A DNA stretch of 64,000 nt from Xenorhabdus innexi (GCF_002632485.1 NZ_NIBU01000003.1:1-64000), one strand, 5' to 3'; shown: positions 9,034-19,127, counted from the stretch's first letter. Notes: a model not told the origin generated them from the sequence alone. Made by a program: numbers and translations.

Positions 9034-10374
9034 TTACTCATCCGCAGATTCTGTCAGTTCCGGTCTGGAGTTGCCTGAAGGAGTGCGGCGTTTTCCGATG
9101 TTTTTGCTGTCACGATGACGCACTTTCACCCGGGGTTTCTTGGTTTCTTCTGTTTTTTTCTTTTCTTTGCGTTTTGCCAGCACTTTTTTGGATGGCTTAT
9201 AGCTTTTCTTCTCACTTGGTGCTTTGGTTTGTGGACGCAGTTCGTCGACAACCCGGACTTTCAGTGGTTCCTGAAGATAGCGGGTGATTTTGCCAAGTAA
9301 TGGGTGATCATGAGACTCAATCAGCGCAATTGCTGTGCCTTTACGGCCAGCACGGGCAGTCCGGCCAATCCGATGCAGGTAAACATCTGCTGTGCGTGGT
9401 AAATCAAAGTTAAAAACGTGGCTGACGTTTTCGATATCCAGCCCACGGGAAGCAACATCGGTTGCAACCAGAACCTTAACCCGGCCATCATTTAGGCGTT
9501 TCACTGCGTCTGTCCGTTTGGCCTGCACCATTTCGCCTTCCAGAAAACTGGACTGAATGCCTGCCTGATGCAGCGACTCCACCAATTCGCGGACACGTTC
9601 CCGTTTACGTACAAAGACAATCGATTTTGTAACGTCTTCCTGTTTCAGCAGATGACATAATAAAGCAGTTTTGTGCTCCAGATTGTCAGCGCGGTAATAG
9701 AACTGTTGGATTTTCTTACGCTCACGGCGGGAAGGTTCTGCATCGATTTCAACAGGATCTGTCAGCAGACGCTGCGCAAAATCACGGATGCTTTCACCTT
9801 CGAGCGTTGCGGAAAATAGCATTGTTTGTTTACGCCAGCGGGTTTCTCCGGCAATCGTCTCAACGTCATTGGCAAAACCCATATCCAACATACGATCGGC
9901 TTCATCAAGGATTAGGGTTTCTACTGCCCGACAATCAAAGTTTTCTTCTTTGATATATTGAAGCAGGCGCCCTGTAGTTGCGACGACAATGTCCTGATTC
10001 TCACTGAACACTTCTGCATGATTCATGTAGGCTACACCGCCAGTAATGGTGGCAATATCCAGATTGGTGTGGGCAGCCATCTCTTTGGCCTGATCTGCAA
10101 CCTGCATCGCCAGTTCACGGGTTGGTGTTAAAATCAAAATACGTGGTGGCCCTGATTTCTTACGGGGGAAATCCAGCAAATGCTGTAAAGCCGGTAGCAG
10201 GTAAGCAGCAGTTTTGCCTGTACCCGTTGGTGCGGAACCTAATACATCCCGCCCGTCCATGGCTGCCGGAATGGCTGCTGCCTGAATTGCGGTCGGGCGT
10301 TCATAGCCTTTGTCATTTAGCGCATCAAGCAGGGATTCATCAAGTTCGAATTCGGAAAAGTTTGTCGCAGTCAT
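9034..10374 (-). CDS. srmB: ATP-dependent RNA helicase SrmB
   Basis: A DEAD-box helicase of 446 residues (second Met of MMTATNFSEFELDESLL, matching the E. coli start). It has the Q motif (ERPTAIQ), motif I APTGTGKT, motif Ia PTRELA, motif II DEAD, motif III SAT and motif VI HRIGRTARAG. A Lys/Arg-rich tail ends in the SrmB-type block KVRHRDSKNIGKRRTPSG. SrmB acts early in 50S ribosomal subunit assembly. It is divergent from trmN6, as in E. coli. The 447-residue form starting three bases earlier is also possible. Confidence 0.97.
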   Translation of the reverse strand: MTATNFSEFELDESLLDALNDKGYERPTAIQAAAIPAAMDGRDVLGSAPTGTGKTAAYLLPALQHLLDFPRKKSGPPRILILTPTRELAMQVADQAKEMAAHTNLDIATITGGVAYMNHAEVFSENQDIVVATTGRLLQYIKEENFDCRAVETLILDEADRMLDMGFANDVETIAGETRWRKQTMLFSATLEGESIRDFAQRLLTDPVEIDAEPSRRERKKIQQFYYRADNLEHKTALLCHLLKQEDVTKSIVFVRKRERVRELVESLHQAGIQSSFLEGEMVQAKRTDAVKRLNDGRVKVLVATDVASRGLDIENVSHVFNFDLPRTADVYLHRIGRTARAGRKGTAIALIESHDHPLLGKITRYLQEPLKVRVVDELRPQTKAPSEKKSYKPSKKVLAKRKEKKKTEETKKPRVKVRHRDSKNIGKRRTPSGNSRPELTESADE

Positions 10375-10534
10375 CATATACCTCTGTTTGGGCCGCCGAT
10401 TATAAACAGGTTGGGCTCATTCTTCACCCTATAACACGCATCAGTGATAAAAGTCTGCGTTGGGCATGTGGCTTTTATCCTCGAGTCATAAGATTTATGC
10501 TATGAACAACTTTCGTTTTCAACAGATATAATTC

Positions 10535-11275
10535 ATGACGTTAATACATAAACCTGCTCTTCGCCGTGGTGGTTTTACATTTAAACAATTTTTTGTCGGA
10601 CATGATAAGTGCGCGATGAAAGTCGGGACTGATGGCGTGTTATTGGGAGCATGGGCACCGGTAGCGAATAGGCAAAATTGTCTGGACATCGGGTGTGGCA
10701 GTGGGCTGATTGCTTTGATGATAGCCCAGAGAGCCGGAACCGATACCATTATTGATGCCGTGGAGCTGGACAACGATGCTGCAATGCAGGCGATTGAAAA
10801 TATAAAGCAATCACCGTGGTCTGACCGTATCAGGGTATGTCAGCAGGATATTCATCATTTCGCCATGAGAAGCGAACGCCGGTATGACTTGATTGTAAGT
10901 AATCCTCCCTATTTTGAACCGGCAATTGCCTGTCGTAATGAGGCACGAAATCAGGCGCGTTATACCGAAGCATTAACTCATCAAGGTTTGTTGAACTGCG
11001 TTGAACGATTAATTACTCCTGAAGGGTTATTTTGTGTGGTGCTCCCTTACCAGATTGGCGAGGCCTTCGAAAAAATGGCGACAGAATGTGGCTGGTTTAC
11101 CCATTATCGGCTCAATATTCGTGATAGGCTGGATAAACCGCTACATCGTTTATTGTTGGGGCTATCCCGTCAGAAGCAGGAAATGCGGGTTAGTGAACTG
11201 ATTATCCGTGCTGCTGATGGCGTATATTCAAAAGAATTTCAGCAATTAGTGAAAGATTTTTATCTTTATTATTGA
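10535..11275 (+). CDS. trmN6: tRNA1(Val) A37 N6-methyltransferase
   Basis: The 246-residue class I methyltransferase has SAM motif LDIGCGSG (about 50-57) and catalytic motif NPPYF (123-127), typical of N6-adenine methylation. The N-terminal block RRGGFTFKQFFVGHD and the C-terminal EFQQLVKDFYLYY match E. coli YfiC/TrmN6. It methylates A37 of tRNA1(Val). In E. coli nadB lies between this gene and rpoE; here it does not. Confidence 0.94.
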   Translation: MTLIHKPALRRGGFTFKQFFVGHDKCAMKVGTDGVLLGAWAPVANRQNCLDIGCGSGLIALMIAQRAGTDTIIDAVELDNDAAMQAIENIKQSPWSDRIRVCQQDIHHFAMRSERRYDLIVSNPPYFEPAIACRNEARNQARYTEALTHQGLLNCVERLITPEGLFCVVLPYQIGEAFEKMATECGWFTHYRLNIRDRLDKPLHRLLLGLSRQKQEMRVSELIIRAADGVYSKEFQQLVKDFYLYY

Positions 11276-11312
11276 TAGGGTTATCGTCAATAAAAATATT
11301 GAGTTTTTTTAT

Positions 11313-11342
11313 GAAAGATGGGGATAAATCTTTCAGTTTTTC
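11313..11342 (+). terminator. Probable terminator after trmN6
   Basis: GAAAGAT (11313-11319) pairs with ATCTTTC (11328-11334), followed by AGTTTTTC. The stem is short and AT-rich, so confidence is moderate. Confidence 0.55.
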
Positions 11343-11450
11343 ACGATGTAAAATCGGATGAGCCACCAAATAGAGGCTATGATTTGTACTATAAATTGAA
11401 AGTACAATACAGAATAATTGGTGGCTGTAAGACAAAATTACAATCAAAGT

Positions 11451-11478
11451 TGAACTTCACATGTAATGAACACTCAAA
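11451..11478 (+). promoter_or_regulatory. Sigma-E promoter of rpoE (autoregulatory)
   Basis: TGAACTT (11451-11457) and TCAAA (11474-11478) are separated by 16 bases, matching the sigma-E pattern GAACTT-N16-TCAAA/TCTGA. It lies 87 bases upstream of the rpoE start, as expected for the self-activated promoter known in E. coli. Confidence 0.8.
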
Positions 11479-11564
11479 GGTGATGCTTGTTCGAGTGACA
11501 AGGTGTCATTACTGGCGTAATTAAGTATAAATGTGGAGTTTTACCTCAGGAGAGTGAGCCTCGG

Positions 11565-12140
11565 ATGAGCGAGCAGTTAACGGATCAAATGCTGGTCGAG
11601 CGAGTACAAAAAGGCGACCAAAAAGCGTTTAATTTGCTGGTAATCAGATACCAGCACAAAGTGGCGAGCTTAATTGCCCGTTACGTACCTCAAGGCGATG
11701 TTCCTGATGTCGCACAAGAGGTATTTATTAAAACCTATCGGGCACTGTCTTCTTTTCGGGGTGATAGTGCTTTTTATACGTGGTTGTACCGTATTGCCGT
11801 TAATACTGCGAAGAATTATTTAGTCGCTCAGGGGCGTCGTCCGCCATCCAATGATTTGGATGCTAATGATGTAGAAAATTACGATACGTCAAGTTCACTA
11901 AAAGAAATTTCGAACCCTGAGAATTTAATGTTGTCAGAAGAATTGAAGCAAGTGGTATTTCGTACCATTGAGTCACTGCCAGAAGATTTGCGCATAGCAA
12001 TTACGCTCCGGGAACTTGATGGCCTGAGCTATGAAGAAATAGCCGTCATTATGGAGTGTCCTGTGGGTACTGTTCGTTCGCGAATATTTCGGGCAAGAGA
12101 AGCCATTGATAATAAAGTTCAACCCCTGATCCAGCAGTAA
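11565..12140 (+). CDS. rpoE: RNA polymerase sigma-E factor
   Basis: The 191-residue ECF sigma factor, the same length as E. coli, starts MSEQLTDQMLVERVQKGDQKAFNLLV. Region 2 contains DVAQEVFIKTYRALSSFRGDSAFYTWLYRIAVNTAKNYL and region 4 the helix-turn-helix LSYEEIAVIMECPVGTVRSRIFRARE. It directs the envelope-stress response to misfolded outer-membrane proteins and is held inactive by RseA, encoded next. It is first in rpoE-rseA-rseB-rseC. Confidence 0.98.
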   Translation: MSEQLTDQMLVERVQKGDQKAFNLLVIRYQHKVASLIARYVPQGDVPDVAQEVFIKTYRALSSFRGDSAFYTWLYRIAVNTAKNYLVAQGRRPPSNDLDANDVENYDTSSSLKEISNPENLMLSEELKQVVFRTIESLPEDLRIAITLRELDGLSYEEIAVIMECPVGTVRSRIFRAREAIDNKVQPLIQQ

Positions 12141-12213
12141 GCAGTAGTAATTGAAGCACCTGCAGCAGTGGAAACAGTAGTAGTGGAACAAAATAATATT
12201 GAAGGGTACTGGC

Positions 12214-12870
12214 ATGCAAAGAGAGAAACTTTCCGCATTAATGGATGGAGAAGCTCTTGATAGTGAAATTGTTCGTTTGATCTCTGAAGATGCTGAAATG
12301 CAGAAACAGTGGGAAAGATATCACCTTATCCGCGATACACTACGCGGTGATGTAAGTGGTGTATTACATTTGGATATCGCGAGTCAAGTAGCGCAGGCGC
12401 TTGAAAAAGAACCTGTCCATATCAATCCAGCAGTTGTTCCGGAATCTCAGCCAAAACCTGATACATGGCAGAACTTACCGTTCTGGCATAAACTCCGTCC
12501 GTTGACGGCTCTCCGGCCTTGGGCCAGTCAAATGACTCAGGTTGGTGTAGCGGCTTGTGTGTCACTGGCGGTTATCATTGGTGTTCAGCAATATAATGGT
12601 TCGGACACTGATACTCAGCTTGATAATCCGGTCTTCAATACATTACCGGTTATGGGTTCTGCTTCACCTGTTGGGTTATCGGTTCCTGCGGAACATGATG
12701 CTTTTGGTGGCGACTTGAGTATGCAGGTGAGGGAAAGTAATAAACGTATTGATGCGATGTTGCAGCAGTATGAGCTTTTCCGGCGTATTAATGCAGAAAG
12801 AGAATTAGGGCTGCCGGAGGTTAACGCTATACACTCAGGAGAACAGAGACCAGCAAGCTTAAATAAGTAA
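12214..12870 (+). CDS. rseA: Anti-sigma-E factor RseA
   Basis: From ATG 12214 (MQREKLSALMDGEALDSE) the protein has 218 residues (E. coli 216). The cytoplasmic N-terminal domain has the anti-sigma signature QWERYHLIRDTLRGD. A single membrane segment lies around 104-122 (VGVAACVSLAVIIGV), followed by a periplasmic domain. RseA sequesters sigma-E and is destroyed by DegS and RseP during stress. A TTG five codons upstream is possible but lacks support. The gap to rpoE is 73 bp. Confidence 0.96.
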   Translation: MQREKLSALMDGEALDSEIVRLISEDAEMQKQWERYHLIRDTLRGDVSGVLHLDIASQVAQALEKEPVHINPAVVPESQPKPDTWQNLPFWHKLRPLTALRPWASQMTQVGVAACVSLAVIIGVQQYNGSDTDTQLDNPVFNTLPVMGSASPVGLSVPAEHDAFGGDLSMQVRESNKRIDAMLQQYELFRRINAERELGLPEVNAIHSGEQRPASLNK

Positions 12871-12875
12871 TAAAA

Positions 12876-13832
12876 ATGAAATATACGTTTTTTTTCATTT
12901 TATTATTCGGGAGCTTCCTGAATTCTTCAAAAGCCTCGGGTCAGCAAAACAGCACCGAGGCTTTGTTACAGGGTATGGGGCATTCCGTACAAACTCTGTC
13001 TTATGAGCTTGCGTTTATTAACCTGAACAAGCAGTTTTTGATCCCTTTGCGTTATCGTCACGCTATCATTGATAATCAGCCCATCGCACAGCTTATTCAA
13101 ATGGATAACACGCGCCGTGAAATTATTCAGCGTGGTGATCAGATAAGTTACTACGAATCGGGGTTGGATTCATTCAGCTTACGCGGGGATCGTATTGTCG
13201 ATTACCTGCCCCCAATCATTTTTGCTGATTTTTCTCAATTACAGAAATTCTATAATTTCATTGATGCGGGCTCTACTCATGTTGGTGATCATCCCGTATA
13301 TTTCGTACGCATAATATCGAAAGATAACGATCGTTATAATTATAATTTATTGATAGATAAAAAAAGTTATCTGCCTTTGCTGATTGAATTATTTGATCAG
13401 GACGAAATGAAGGTTGTTGAGCAGTTCCGTGTTATATCCTCAAGGGTGAATGACGATATAAAACAGGAATTGAATGCCATTGTGCATTTGAAATTACCAC
13501 CGATGTTAGTGATTCCGAAAGCTGAAAAAGTGAAGTTTAATTGGAAGGTGAGTAAGTTACCTGAGGGCTTTCGGGAAGTCTCCCGTAACCGGAGTCGGTT
13601 ATCAAAGACGGAATTATTGGAATCCATTATGTATAGTGATGGGGTGTTTAATTTTTCTGTCAATGTGATAAACACAGGTGAAAAAACAGCCGGTGAACCA
13701 CTGTATCGACAGGGTCGGCGAACAGTTTATACTGTGTCGCATGGCAGGCACAGCATTTCTGTCATTGGCGAATTACCCTTCGCCACAATCAAACAGATTG
13801 TCGGCAGTGTTACGTTTACGGGGGATAACTGA
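12876..13832 (+). CDS. rseB: Sigma-E regulatory protein RseB
   Basis: The 318-residue protein has a cleavable signal peptide (hydrophobic residues 4-13, cleavage near KASG) and the MucB/RseB two-domain fold (LolA-like N-terminal domain, then a smaller C-terminal domain ending IKQIVGSVTFTGDN). In the periplasm it binds RseA and protects it from DegS, and it senses lipopolysaccharide and lipoprotein stress. It starts 5 bases after rseA and its stop overlaps the rseC start. Confidence 0.95.
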   Translation: MKYTFFFILLFGSFLNSSKASGQQNSTEALLQGMGHSVQTLSYELAFINLNKQFLIPLRYRHAIIDNQPIAQLIQMDNTRREIIQRGDQISYYESGLDSFSLRGDRIVDYLPPIIFADFSQLQKFYNFIDAGSTHVGDHPVYFVRIISKDNDRYNYNLLIDKKSYLPLLIELFDQDEMKVVEQFRVISSRVNDDIKQELNAIVHLKLPPMLVIPKAEKVKFNWKVSKLPEGFREVSRNRSRLSKTELLESIMYSDGVFNFSVNVINTGEKTAGEPLYRQGRRTVYTVSHGRHSISVIGELPFATIKQIVGSVTFTGDN

Positions 13833-14296
13833 TGGTTAAAGAATGGGCAACGGTTGTCCGTTGGCAACAAGGCCGGGCAATACTGCGTTATGGCTCATCT
13901 TCGGGTTGTGGCAGTTGTCAGGCAAAAACAGCCTGTGGCTCATATTTACTTGAAAAGCTGGGGCCGGAAAATATCCATCAACTGGAATTAGACATTGCCC
14001 AGCCACTTCAACCGGGGCAAAAAGTTGAAGTCGGTATTCCGGAAAGTAGTTTGTTGCGTTCGGCTATGTTGGTTTATTTAACACCATTATTAGGTCTGTT
14101 TTTAGGTGGATTGCTCTGCCAATACTGGGCTGCTGAACAGTTATGGGTATGTCTGGGGGGCTTTGCTGGTGGTTTAGCCGGTTTTGCCTTTGCCCGTAAA
14201 GTTGCTGCTTATTGGGATAGTCAGCAGGAATACCAGCCAGTTGTGTTACAAATTGGTTTACCTCCCGATACGATTAAGGTTCTACATCAGGAATAA
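13832..14296 (+). CDS. rseC: SoxR-reducing/sigma-E positive regulator RseC
   Basis: The 154-residue membrane protein has the cysteine cluster CGSCQAKTACG (about residues 27-37) in its cytoplasmic N-terminus, followed by two membrane segments (about 77-95 and 102-122). It belongs to the RseC/MucC family; in E. coli it participates with the Rsx complex in keeping SoxR reduced. ATG overlaps the rseB stop, so it is translationally coupled. Confidence 0.95.
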   Translation: MVKEWATVVRWQQGRAILRYGSSSGCGSCQAKTACGSYLLEKLGPENIHQLELDIAQPLQPGQKVEVGIPESSLLRSAMLVYLTPLLGLFLGGLLCQYWAAEQLWVCLGGFAGGLAGFAFARKVAAYWDSQQEYQPVVLQIGLPPDTIKVLHQE

Positions 14297-14533
14297 TCTG
14301 TTTTACCATCATCGTTTTCTCGATTTATTACGAATATTTTCACTTTCTGCACATACTGTATGGGTATAGATTTAAAACCGTAGGCATGACTAGGTTTTCA
14401 TAGTGTTGACATGTAGAATACGGCTTCTCAGGCCAGTGGCCAAACACGTATCTATATAAAACGTCGCTTTATGTCCATCAGTGTGTCCATAGGCGAATGA
14501 TTCAGAAATATTAAGGCAAAAAAGATTTTAATA

Positions 14534-16327
14534 ATGAAGCAAATAAGAAATTTCTCCATTATCGCCCACATTGACCATGGTAAGTCCACGCTATCTGACC
14601 GGATTATTCAAATCTGTGGTGGGTTGTCAGACCGTGAAATGGCAGCGCAAGTACTGGATTCAATGGATCTTGAACGTGAGCGTGGTATCACTATCAAGGC
14701 ACAGAGTGTGACCCTTGATTATAAGGCAAACGACGGAAACGTTTACCAATTAAACTTTATCGACACGCCGGGGCATGTTGACTTCTCTTATGAGGTTTCC
14801 CGCTCTCTGGCAGCCTGCGAAGGCGCATTGCTGGTTGTTGATGCAGGGCAGGGCGTTGAAGCTCAGACGCTGGCTAACTGCTATACCGCGATTGAAATGG
14901 ATCTGGAAGTTGTCCCGGTTCTGAACAAAATTGACCTGCCTGCCGCAGAGCCGGAGCGTGTGGCAGAAGAAATTGAAGATATCGTCGGTATTGATGCAAC
15001 GGATGCCGTTCGTTGTTCTGCAAAAACAGGTGTGGGCGTACAGGATGTTATTGAACGTCTGGTTAAGGAAATTCCGCCACCGGAAGGTGATCCTGAAGCG
15101 CCATTACAGGCATTGATTATCGATTCATGGTTCGATAATTACCTGGGCGTAGTCTCACTTGTGCGTATTAAGAATGGTACGCTGCGTAAAGGCGACAAAA
15201 TCAAAGTGATGAGCACAGGTCAGGTCTATAACGCCGATCGTCTGGGTATTTTCACTCCGAAGCGCATTGACCGCGACGTATTAAATTGCGGTGAAGTAGG
15301 CTGGTTGGTTTGTGCGATTAAAGATATCCTTGGTGCGCCAGTCGGGGATACGTTAACAACAGCACGTCATCCGGCTGAAAAAGCATTACCGGGCTTCAAA
15401 AAAGTCAAACCTCAGGTCTATGCGGGCTTATTCCCTATCAGTTCTGATGATTATGAAGCATTCCGTGATGCTTTGGGCAAACTGAGCCTGAACGATGCAT
15501 CTTTATTCTATGAACCAGAGAGCTCGACTGCGTTAGGCTTTGGTTTCCGTTGTGGTTTCCTCGGCTTGTTGCATATGGAGATCATTCAAGAGCGTCTGGA
15601 GCGTGAATATAATCTGGATTTGATCACCACTGCACCAACGGTTGTTTATGAAGTTGAGACAACCAGTGATGAAATAATCTATGTGGATAGTCCATCCAAA
15701 TTACCACCATTAAACAATATTAAAGAACTGCGTGAACCTATTGCAGAATGTCATATGCTGTTGCCACAGGAATATCTCGGCAATGTTATTACACTCTGTA
15801 TAGAAAAACGTGGTGTTCAGACTAATATGGTTTATCACGGTAACCAAGTTGCGCTGACATACGATATTCCAATGGCTGAAGTGGTGCTGGATTTCTTTGA
15901 TCGTCTGAAATCTACCTCACGTGGTTATGCATCGCTGGATTATAATTTTGTTCGTTTCCAGCACTCAGACATGGTGCGTGTGGACGTATTGATTAATGGT
16001 GAACGTGTTGATGCATTGGCCCTGATCACTCACCGTGATAACTCGCAATACCGTGGTCGTGAGCTGGTGGAAAAAATGAAGGAACTGATCCCTCGCCAGC
16101 AATTTGATATTGCAATTCAGGCCGCTATCGGAACTCACATTATCGCCCGTTCTACTGTTAAACAGTTACGTAAAAACGTATTGGCGAAATGTTATGGTGG
16201 TGATGTCAGCCGTAAGAAAAAACTGTTGCAGAAACAGAAAGAAGGTAAAAAACGCATGAAGCAGGTTGGTAACGTTGAACTGCCTCAGGAAGCCTTCTTA
16301 GCAATTCTGCATGTCGGAAAAGATTAA
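14534..16327 (+). CDS. lepA: Elongation factor 4 (LepA)
   Basis: The 597-residue translational GTPase (E. coli 599) has G1 AHIDHGKST (11-19), G3 DTPGHVDF, G4 NKID, the EF-G-like domains, and the C-terminal domain unique to LepA ([35 protein letters not shown]). It affects translation initiation, 30S maturation or back-translocation at the ribosome. lepB follows 24 bases later, probably in one operon. Confidence 0.98.
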   Translation: MKQIRNFSIIAHIDHGKSTLSDRIIQICGGLSDREMAAQVLDSMDLERERGITIKAQSVTLDYKANDGNVYQLNFIDTPGHVDFSYEVSRSLAACEGALLVVDAGQGVEAQTLANCYTAIEMDLEVVPVLNKIDLPAAEPERVAEEIEDIVGIDATDAVRCSAKTGVGVQDVIERLVKEIPPPEGDPEAPLQALIIDSWFDNYLGVVSLVRIKNGTLRKGDKIKVMSTGQVYNADRLGIFTPKRIDRDVLNCGEVGWLVCAIKDILGAPVGDTLTTARHPAEKALPGFKKVKPQVYAGLFPISSDDYEAFRDALGKLSLNDASLFYEPESSTALGFGFRCGFLGLLHMEIIQERLEREYNLDLITTAPTVVYEVETTSDEIIYVDSPSKLPPLNNIKELREPIAECHMLLPQEYLGNVITLCIEKRGVQTNMVYHGNQVALTYDIPMAEVVLDFFDRLKSTSRGYASLDYNFVRFQHSDMVRVDVLINGERVDALALITHRDNSQYRGRELVEKMKELIPRQQFDIAIQAAIGTHIIARSTVKQLRKNVLAKCYGGDVSRKKKLLQKQKEGKKRMKQVGNVELPQEAFLAILHVGKD

Positions 16328-16351
16328 TTAACAAGGTCGTAAGGAGTCTAG

Positions 16352-17326
16352 ATGGCTAACACTTTTGCCTTGATCTTAACGTTAGCAACGTTAATCACCG
16401 GGATTATCTGGTGTATAGATCGGTTTAAACTCGCCCCTGAGCGTAAGAGAAAACTGGCTCAGGCTCAGCAGCAGTCTGCGGGCAACGAATCTCAGAAAGC
16501 TGCAATTAAAGAGATAAACAAGCCTACATGGGCTGAGACTTTTGCATCTGTTTTTCCGGTGTTAGCCATTGTTTGGATATTGCGTTCTTTTGTATATGAA
16601 CCTTTCCAGATCCCTTCCGGTTCAATGATGCCTACCTTGTTGATCGGGGATTTCATTCTGGTAGAAAAGTATGCCTATGGTTTGAAAGACCCGATCACAC
16701 AAACCACCCTGATTAAAACGGGTGAGCCTAAACGCGGGGATATTGCAGTTTTCAAATATCCTGTAAACCCAAATCTCGATTTTGTAAAACGCGTGATTGG
16801 TTTACCCGGCGATAAGATTGTTTACGACTATTGGAACAAAGAGCTTCAGATTTATCCCGGCTGTGGTCATGCTCAACATTGTAAAGATATTCTCCCTATC
16901 ACTTATGGGGATATATATTTAAGTGATTGGACTATCTCAGAAAAGATAAAAAAAGACGGGACTATTGGCACTGAAGTGCATCAAATTCCGGTTGGGCAAA
17001 CATTGAGCCCTAACACTATTCGTCAGGGAGAACGCGTTGAAACGTTGGGTGATGTTTCTCACCATATTTTAACTCTTCCGCCACGACGTGAACCGGAATT
17101 TGTTCAGCCCGGTCAGCCGGTAGGAACTTGGGTTGTTCCTCAAGGGCAGTATTTCATGATGGGTGATAATCGTGATAATAGCGCTGATAGCCGATTCTGG
17201 GGGTTTGTGCCGGAAAAAAATCTGGTAGGCCGCGCAACGGCTATCTGGATCAGCTTTAATAAACAGGAAGGTGAGTGGCCGGACTGGCCATGGGTACGCT
17301 TCAGCCGGGTAGGCGGAATTCACTAA
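16352..17326 (+). CDS. lepB: Signal peptidase I
   Basis: The 324-residue protein (E. coli 324) has two N-terminal membrane segments (about 3-22 and 64-80) and the periplasmic catalytic domain. Nucleophile Ser91 lies in IPSGSMMPTL and general base Lys146 in FVKRVIGLPGD, at the same numbers as in E. coli. The box GDNRDNSADSRFWG is also present. It cleaves signal peptides from exported proteins. AAGGAGT precedes the ATG. It is followed by the structured leader of rnc. Confidence 0.98.
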   Translation: MANTFALILTLATLITGIIWCIDRFKLAPERKRKLAQAQQQSAGNESQKAAIKEINKPTWAETFASVFPVLAIVWILRSFVYEPFQIPSGSMMPTLLIGDFILVEKYAYGLKDPITQTTLIKTGEPKRGDIAVFKYPVNPNLDFVKRVIGLPGDKIVYDYWNKELQIYPGCGHAQHCKDILPITYGDIYLSDWTISEKIKKDGTIGTEVHQIPVGQTLSPNTIRQGERVETLGDVSHHILTLPPRREPEFVQPGQPVGTWVVPQGQYFMMGDNRDNSADSRFWGFVPEKNLVGRATAIWISFNKQEGEWPDWPWVRFSRVGGIH

Positions 17327-17389
17327 TATTTATATATTAGCGAAGCATTAATTTATCTCCCAGTGTAGAATATTCTTTCAAACGAGATG

Positions 17390-17495
17390 ACTGGCTTTCT
17401 GAAATAGTTAACATTTTAGGAAGCCAGTGCAAACGCAACAGTTTTGTAAGGCTATCATTAATATTGAAATCAGGTAGCCTCACAGGTCTGTTGCG
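17390..17495 (+). promoter_or_regulatory. Structured rnc leader with two long hairpins (probable RNase III autoregulation site)
   Basis: Hairpin 1 pairs ACTGGCTT (17390-17397) with AAGCCAGT (17421-17428) and can extend inward. Hairpin 2 pairs CGCAACAG (17434-17441) with CTGTTGCG (17488-17495), extends outward by four of five bases, and encloses an inner stem AGGCTA/TAGCCT (17449-17454 and 17475-17480). E. coli rnc is autoregulated by RNase III cleavage of a stem-loop in its leader. The position and long duplexes here fit that, but processing is inferred. Confidence 0.65.
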
Positions 17496-17535
17496 TGTGC
17501 TTTTATTTGACGGATTCTAACTGAATTGGTAGCAC

Positions 17536-18216
17536 ATGAACTCCATAATAATGAACAGGTTACAGCGTAAGCTGGGATATACCTTTAAGCAGAATGATTT
17601 ATTGCTTCAGGCGTTAACTCACCGCAGTGCCAGCAGTAAGCATAATGAACGTTTGGAATTTCTTGGCGACTCAATCCTGAGTTTTGTCATTGCTAACGCG
17701 CTTTATCACCGTTTTCCCCGGGTTGACGAAGGCGACATGAGCCGGATGCGTGCCACATTGGTACGAGGTAATACACTGGCGGAGCTTGCCAGAGAATTTG
17801 AACTGGGTGAATGTCTGCGTTTAGGGCCGGGCGAGTTAAAAAGTGGTGGTCATCGCCGTGAATCTATTTTAGCCGATAGTATCGAGGCTTTGATTGGCGG
17901 GATTTTTTTGGATAGCGATATTCAGACCGTTGAAAAAATTGTACTGAATTGGTACGAAATTCGTCTGAATGAAATCAGTCCGGGTGACAAACAGAAAGAT
18001 CCCAAAACGCGTTTACAGGAATATTTGCAAGGGCGCCATCTGCCGTTGCCATCATATCTGGTTGTTCAGGTTCGTGGGGAAGCACACGATCAGGAATTTA
18101 CAATTCACTGTCAGGTCAGTGGATTTGAACAGCCTGTCAGAGGAATAGGTTCCAGCCGCCGCAAGGCAGAGCAGGCGGCTGCGGAACAAGCATTAAAACA
18201 ACTGGAGCTTGAATGA
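17536..18216 (+). CDS. rnc: Ribonuclease III
   Basis: The 226-residue enzyme has the same length as in E. coli. The N-terminal nuclease domain has the signature [11 protein letters not shown] and the downstream acidic [16 protein letters not shown]. The C-terminal double-stranded-RNA-binding domain includes [13 protein letters not shown] and [16 protein letters not shown]. It cleaves double-stranded RNA in rRNA processing and mRNA turnover. ATG 17536 ([15 protein letters not shown]) matches the family start. The stop overlaps the era start (ATGA). Confidence 0.98.
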   Translation: MNSIIMNRLQRKLGYTFKQNDLLLQALTHRSASSKHNERLEFLGDSILSFVIANALYHRFPRVDEGDMSRMRATLVRGNTLAELAREFELGECLRLGPGELKSGGHRRESILADSIEALIGGIFLDSDIQTVEKIVLNWYEIRLNEISPGDKQKDPKTRLQEYLQGRHLPLPSYLVVQVRGEAHDQEFTIHCQVSGFEQPVRGIGSSRRKAEQAAAEQALKQLELE

Positions 18217-19118
18217 GCAAAGAAAAAAACTATTGCGGGTTTGTTGCAATAGTCGGACGACCCAACGTCGGTAAATCGACTTTATTGAATCAGTTACTGG
18301 GTCAGAAAGTATCCATTACTTCTCGTAAACCCCAAACGACACGGCATCGTATCATGGGGATCCATACGGAAGGAGCGTATCAGACTATTTACGTCGATAC
18401 CCCGGGTCTTCATATTGAAGAAAAGAGGGCGATTAACCGCCTGATGAATCGTGCTGCAAGCAGTTCAATCGGTGATGTTGAATTAGTCATCTTTGTGGTG
18501 GAAGGTACTCACTGGACACCGGATGACGAAATGGTTGTGAACAAACTGCGTGACCTGCGTTGCCCGGTTATGCTGGTTATCAATAAAGTGGACAACGTTA
18601 CGGATAAAACCATTTTATTGCCACATATCGGTTTTCTCAGCCAGCAGATGAATTTCATTGATGTTGTGCCGATCAGTGCAGAAAAAGGTACGAACGTTGA
18701 TACCATTGCTAAAATTGTGCGTGATCGTATGCCGGAAGCGGAACATCACTTCCCGGAAGATTACATTACTGATCGTTCACAGCGTTTCATGGCATCTGAA
18801 ATTATCCGTGAAAAACTGATGCGTTTTCTGGGTGAGGAATTACCTTATTCAGTTACGGTTGAAATTGAACAATTTGTCACTAATGAGCGTGGAGGTTATA
18901 CGATTCACGGCCTGATTCTGGTAGAACGTGATGGCCAGAAAAAAATGGTTATTGGTAACAAAGGCAGTAAAATCAAAGTAATCGGAACAGAAGCCCGTCA
19001 GGATATGGAAAAACTGTTCGATGTTAAAGTTCATTTAGAACTTTGGGTCAAAGTGAAAGCTGGCTGGGCAGATGATGAGCGTGCTCTGCGTAGTCTCGGC
19101 TATATTGACGATTTATAA
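18213..19118 (+). CDS. era: GTPase Era
   Basis: The 301-residue protein (E. coli 301) has G1 GRPNVGKS, G2 with TTRH, G3 DTPGLH, G4 NKVD and a C-terminal KH RNA-binding domain ([19 protein letters not shown]). Era binds the 3' end of 16S rRNA and promotes 30S maturation. It overlaps rnc by four bases and is followed nine bases later by recO. Confidence 0.98.
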   Translation: MSKEKNYCGFVAIVGRPNVGKSTLLNQLLGQKVSITSRKPQTTRHRIMGIHTEGAYQTIYVDTPGLHIEEKRAINRLMNRAASSSIGDVELVIFVVEGTHWTPDDEMVVNKLRDLRCPVMLVINKVDNVTDKTILLPHIGFLSQQMNFIDVVPISAEKGTNVDTIAKIVRDRMPEAEHHFPEDYITDRSQRFMASEIIREKLMRFLGEELPYSVTVEIEQFVTNERGGYTIHGLILVERDGQKKMVIGNKGSKIKVIGTEARQDMEKLFDVKVHLELWVKVKAGWADDERALRSLGYIDDL

Positions 19119-19127
19119 GGTTAATCC

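Noticed and set aside
11318-11524. 68-residue frame upstream of rpoE
   Set aside because: It runs through the predicted sigma-E promoter and has no ribosome-binding site; only its last 13 codons are kept as a speculative leader.
14406-14411. TTGACA as a -35 for lepA
   Set aside because: No acceptable -10 lies 16-18 bases downstream, so no promoter is called.
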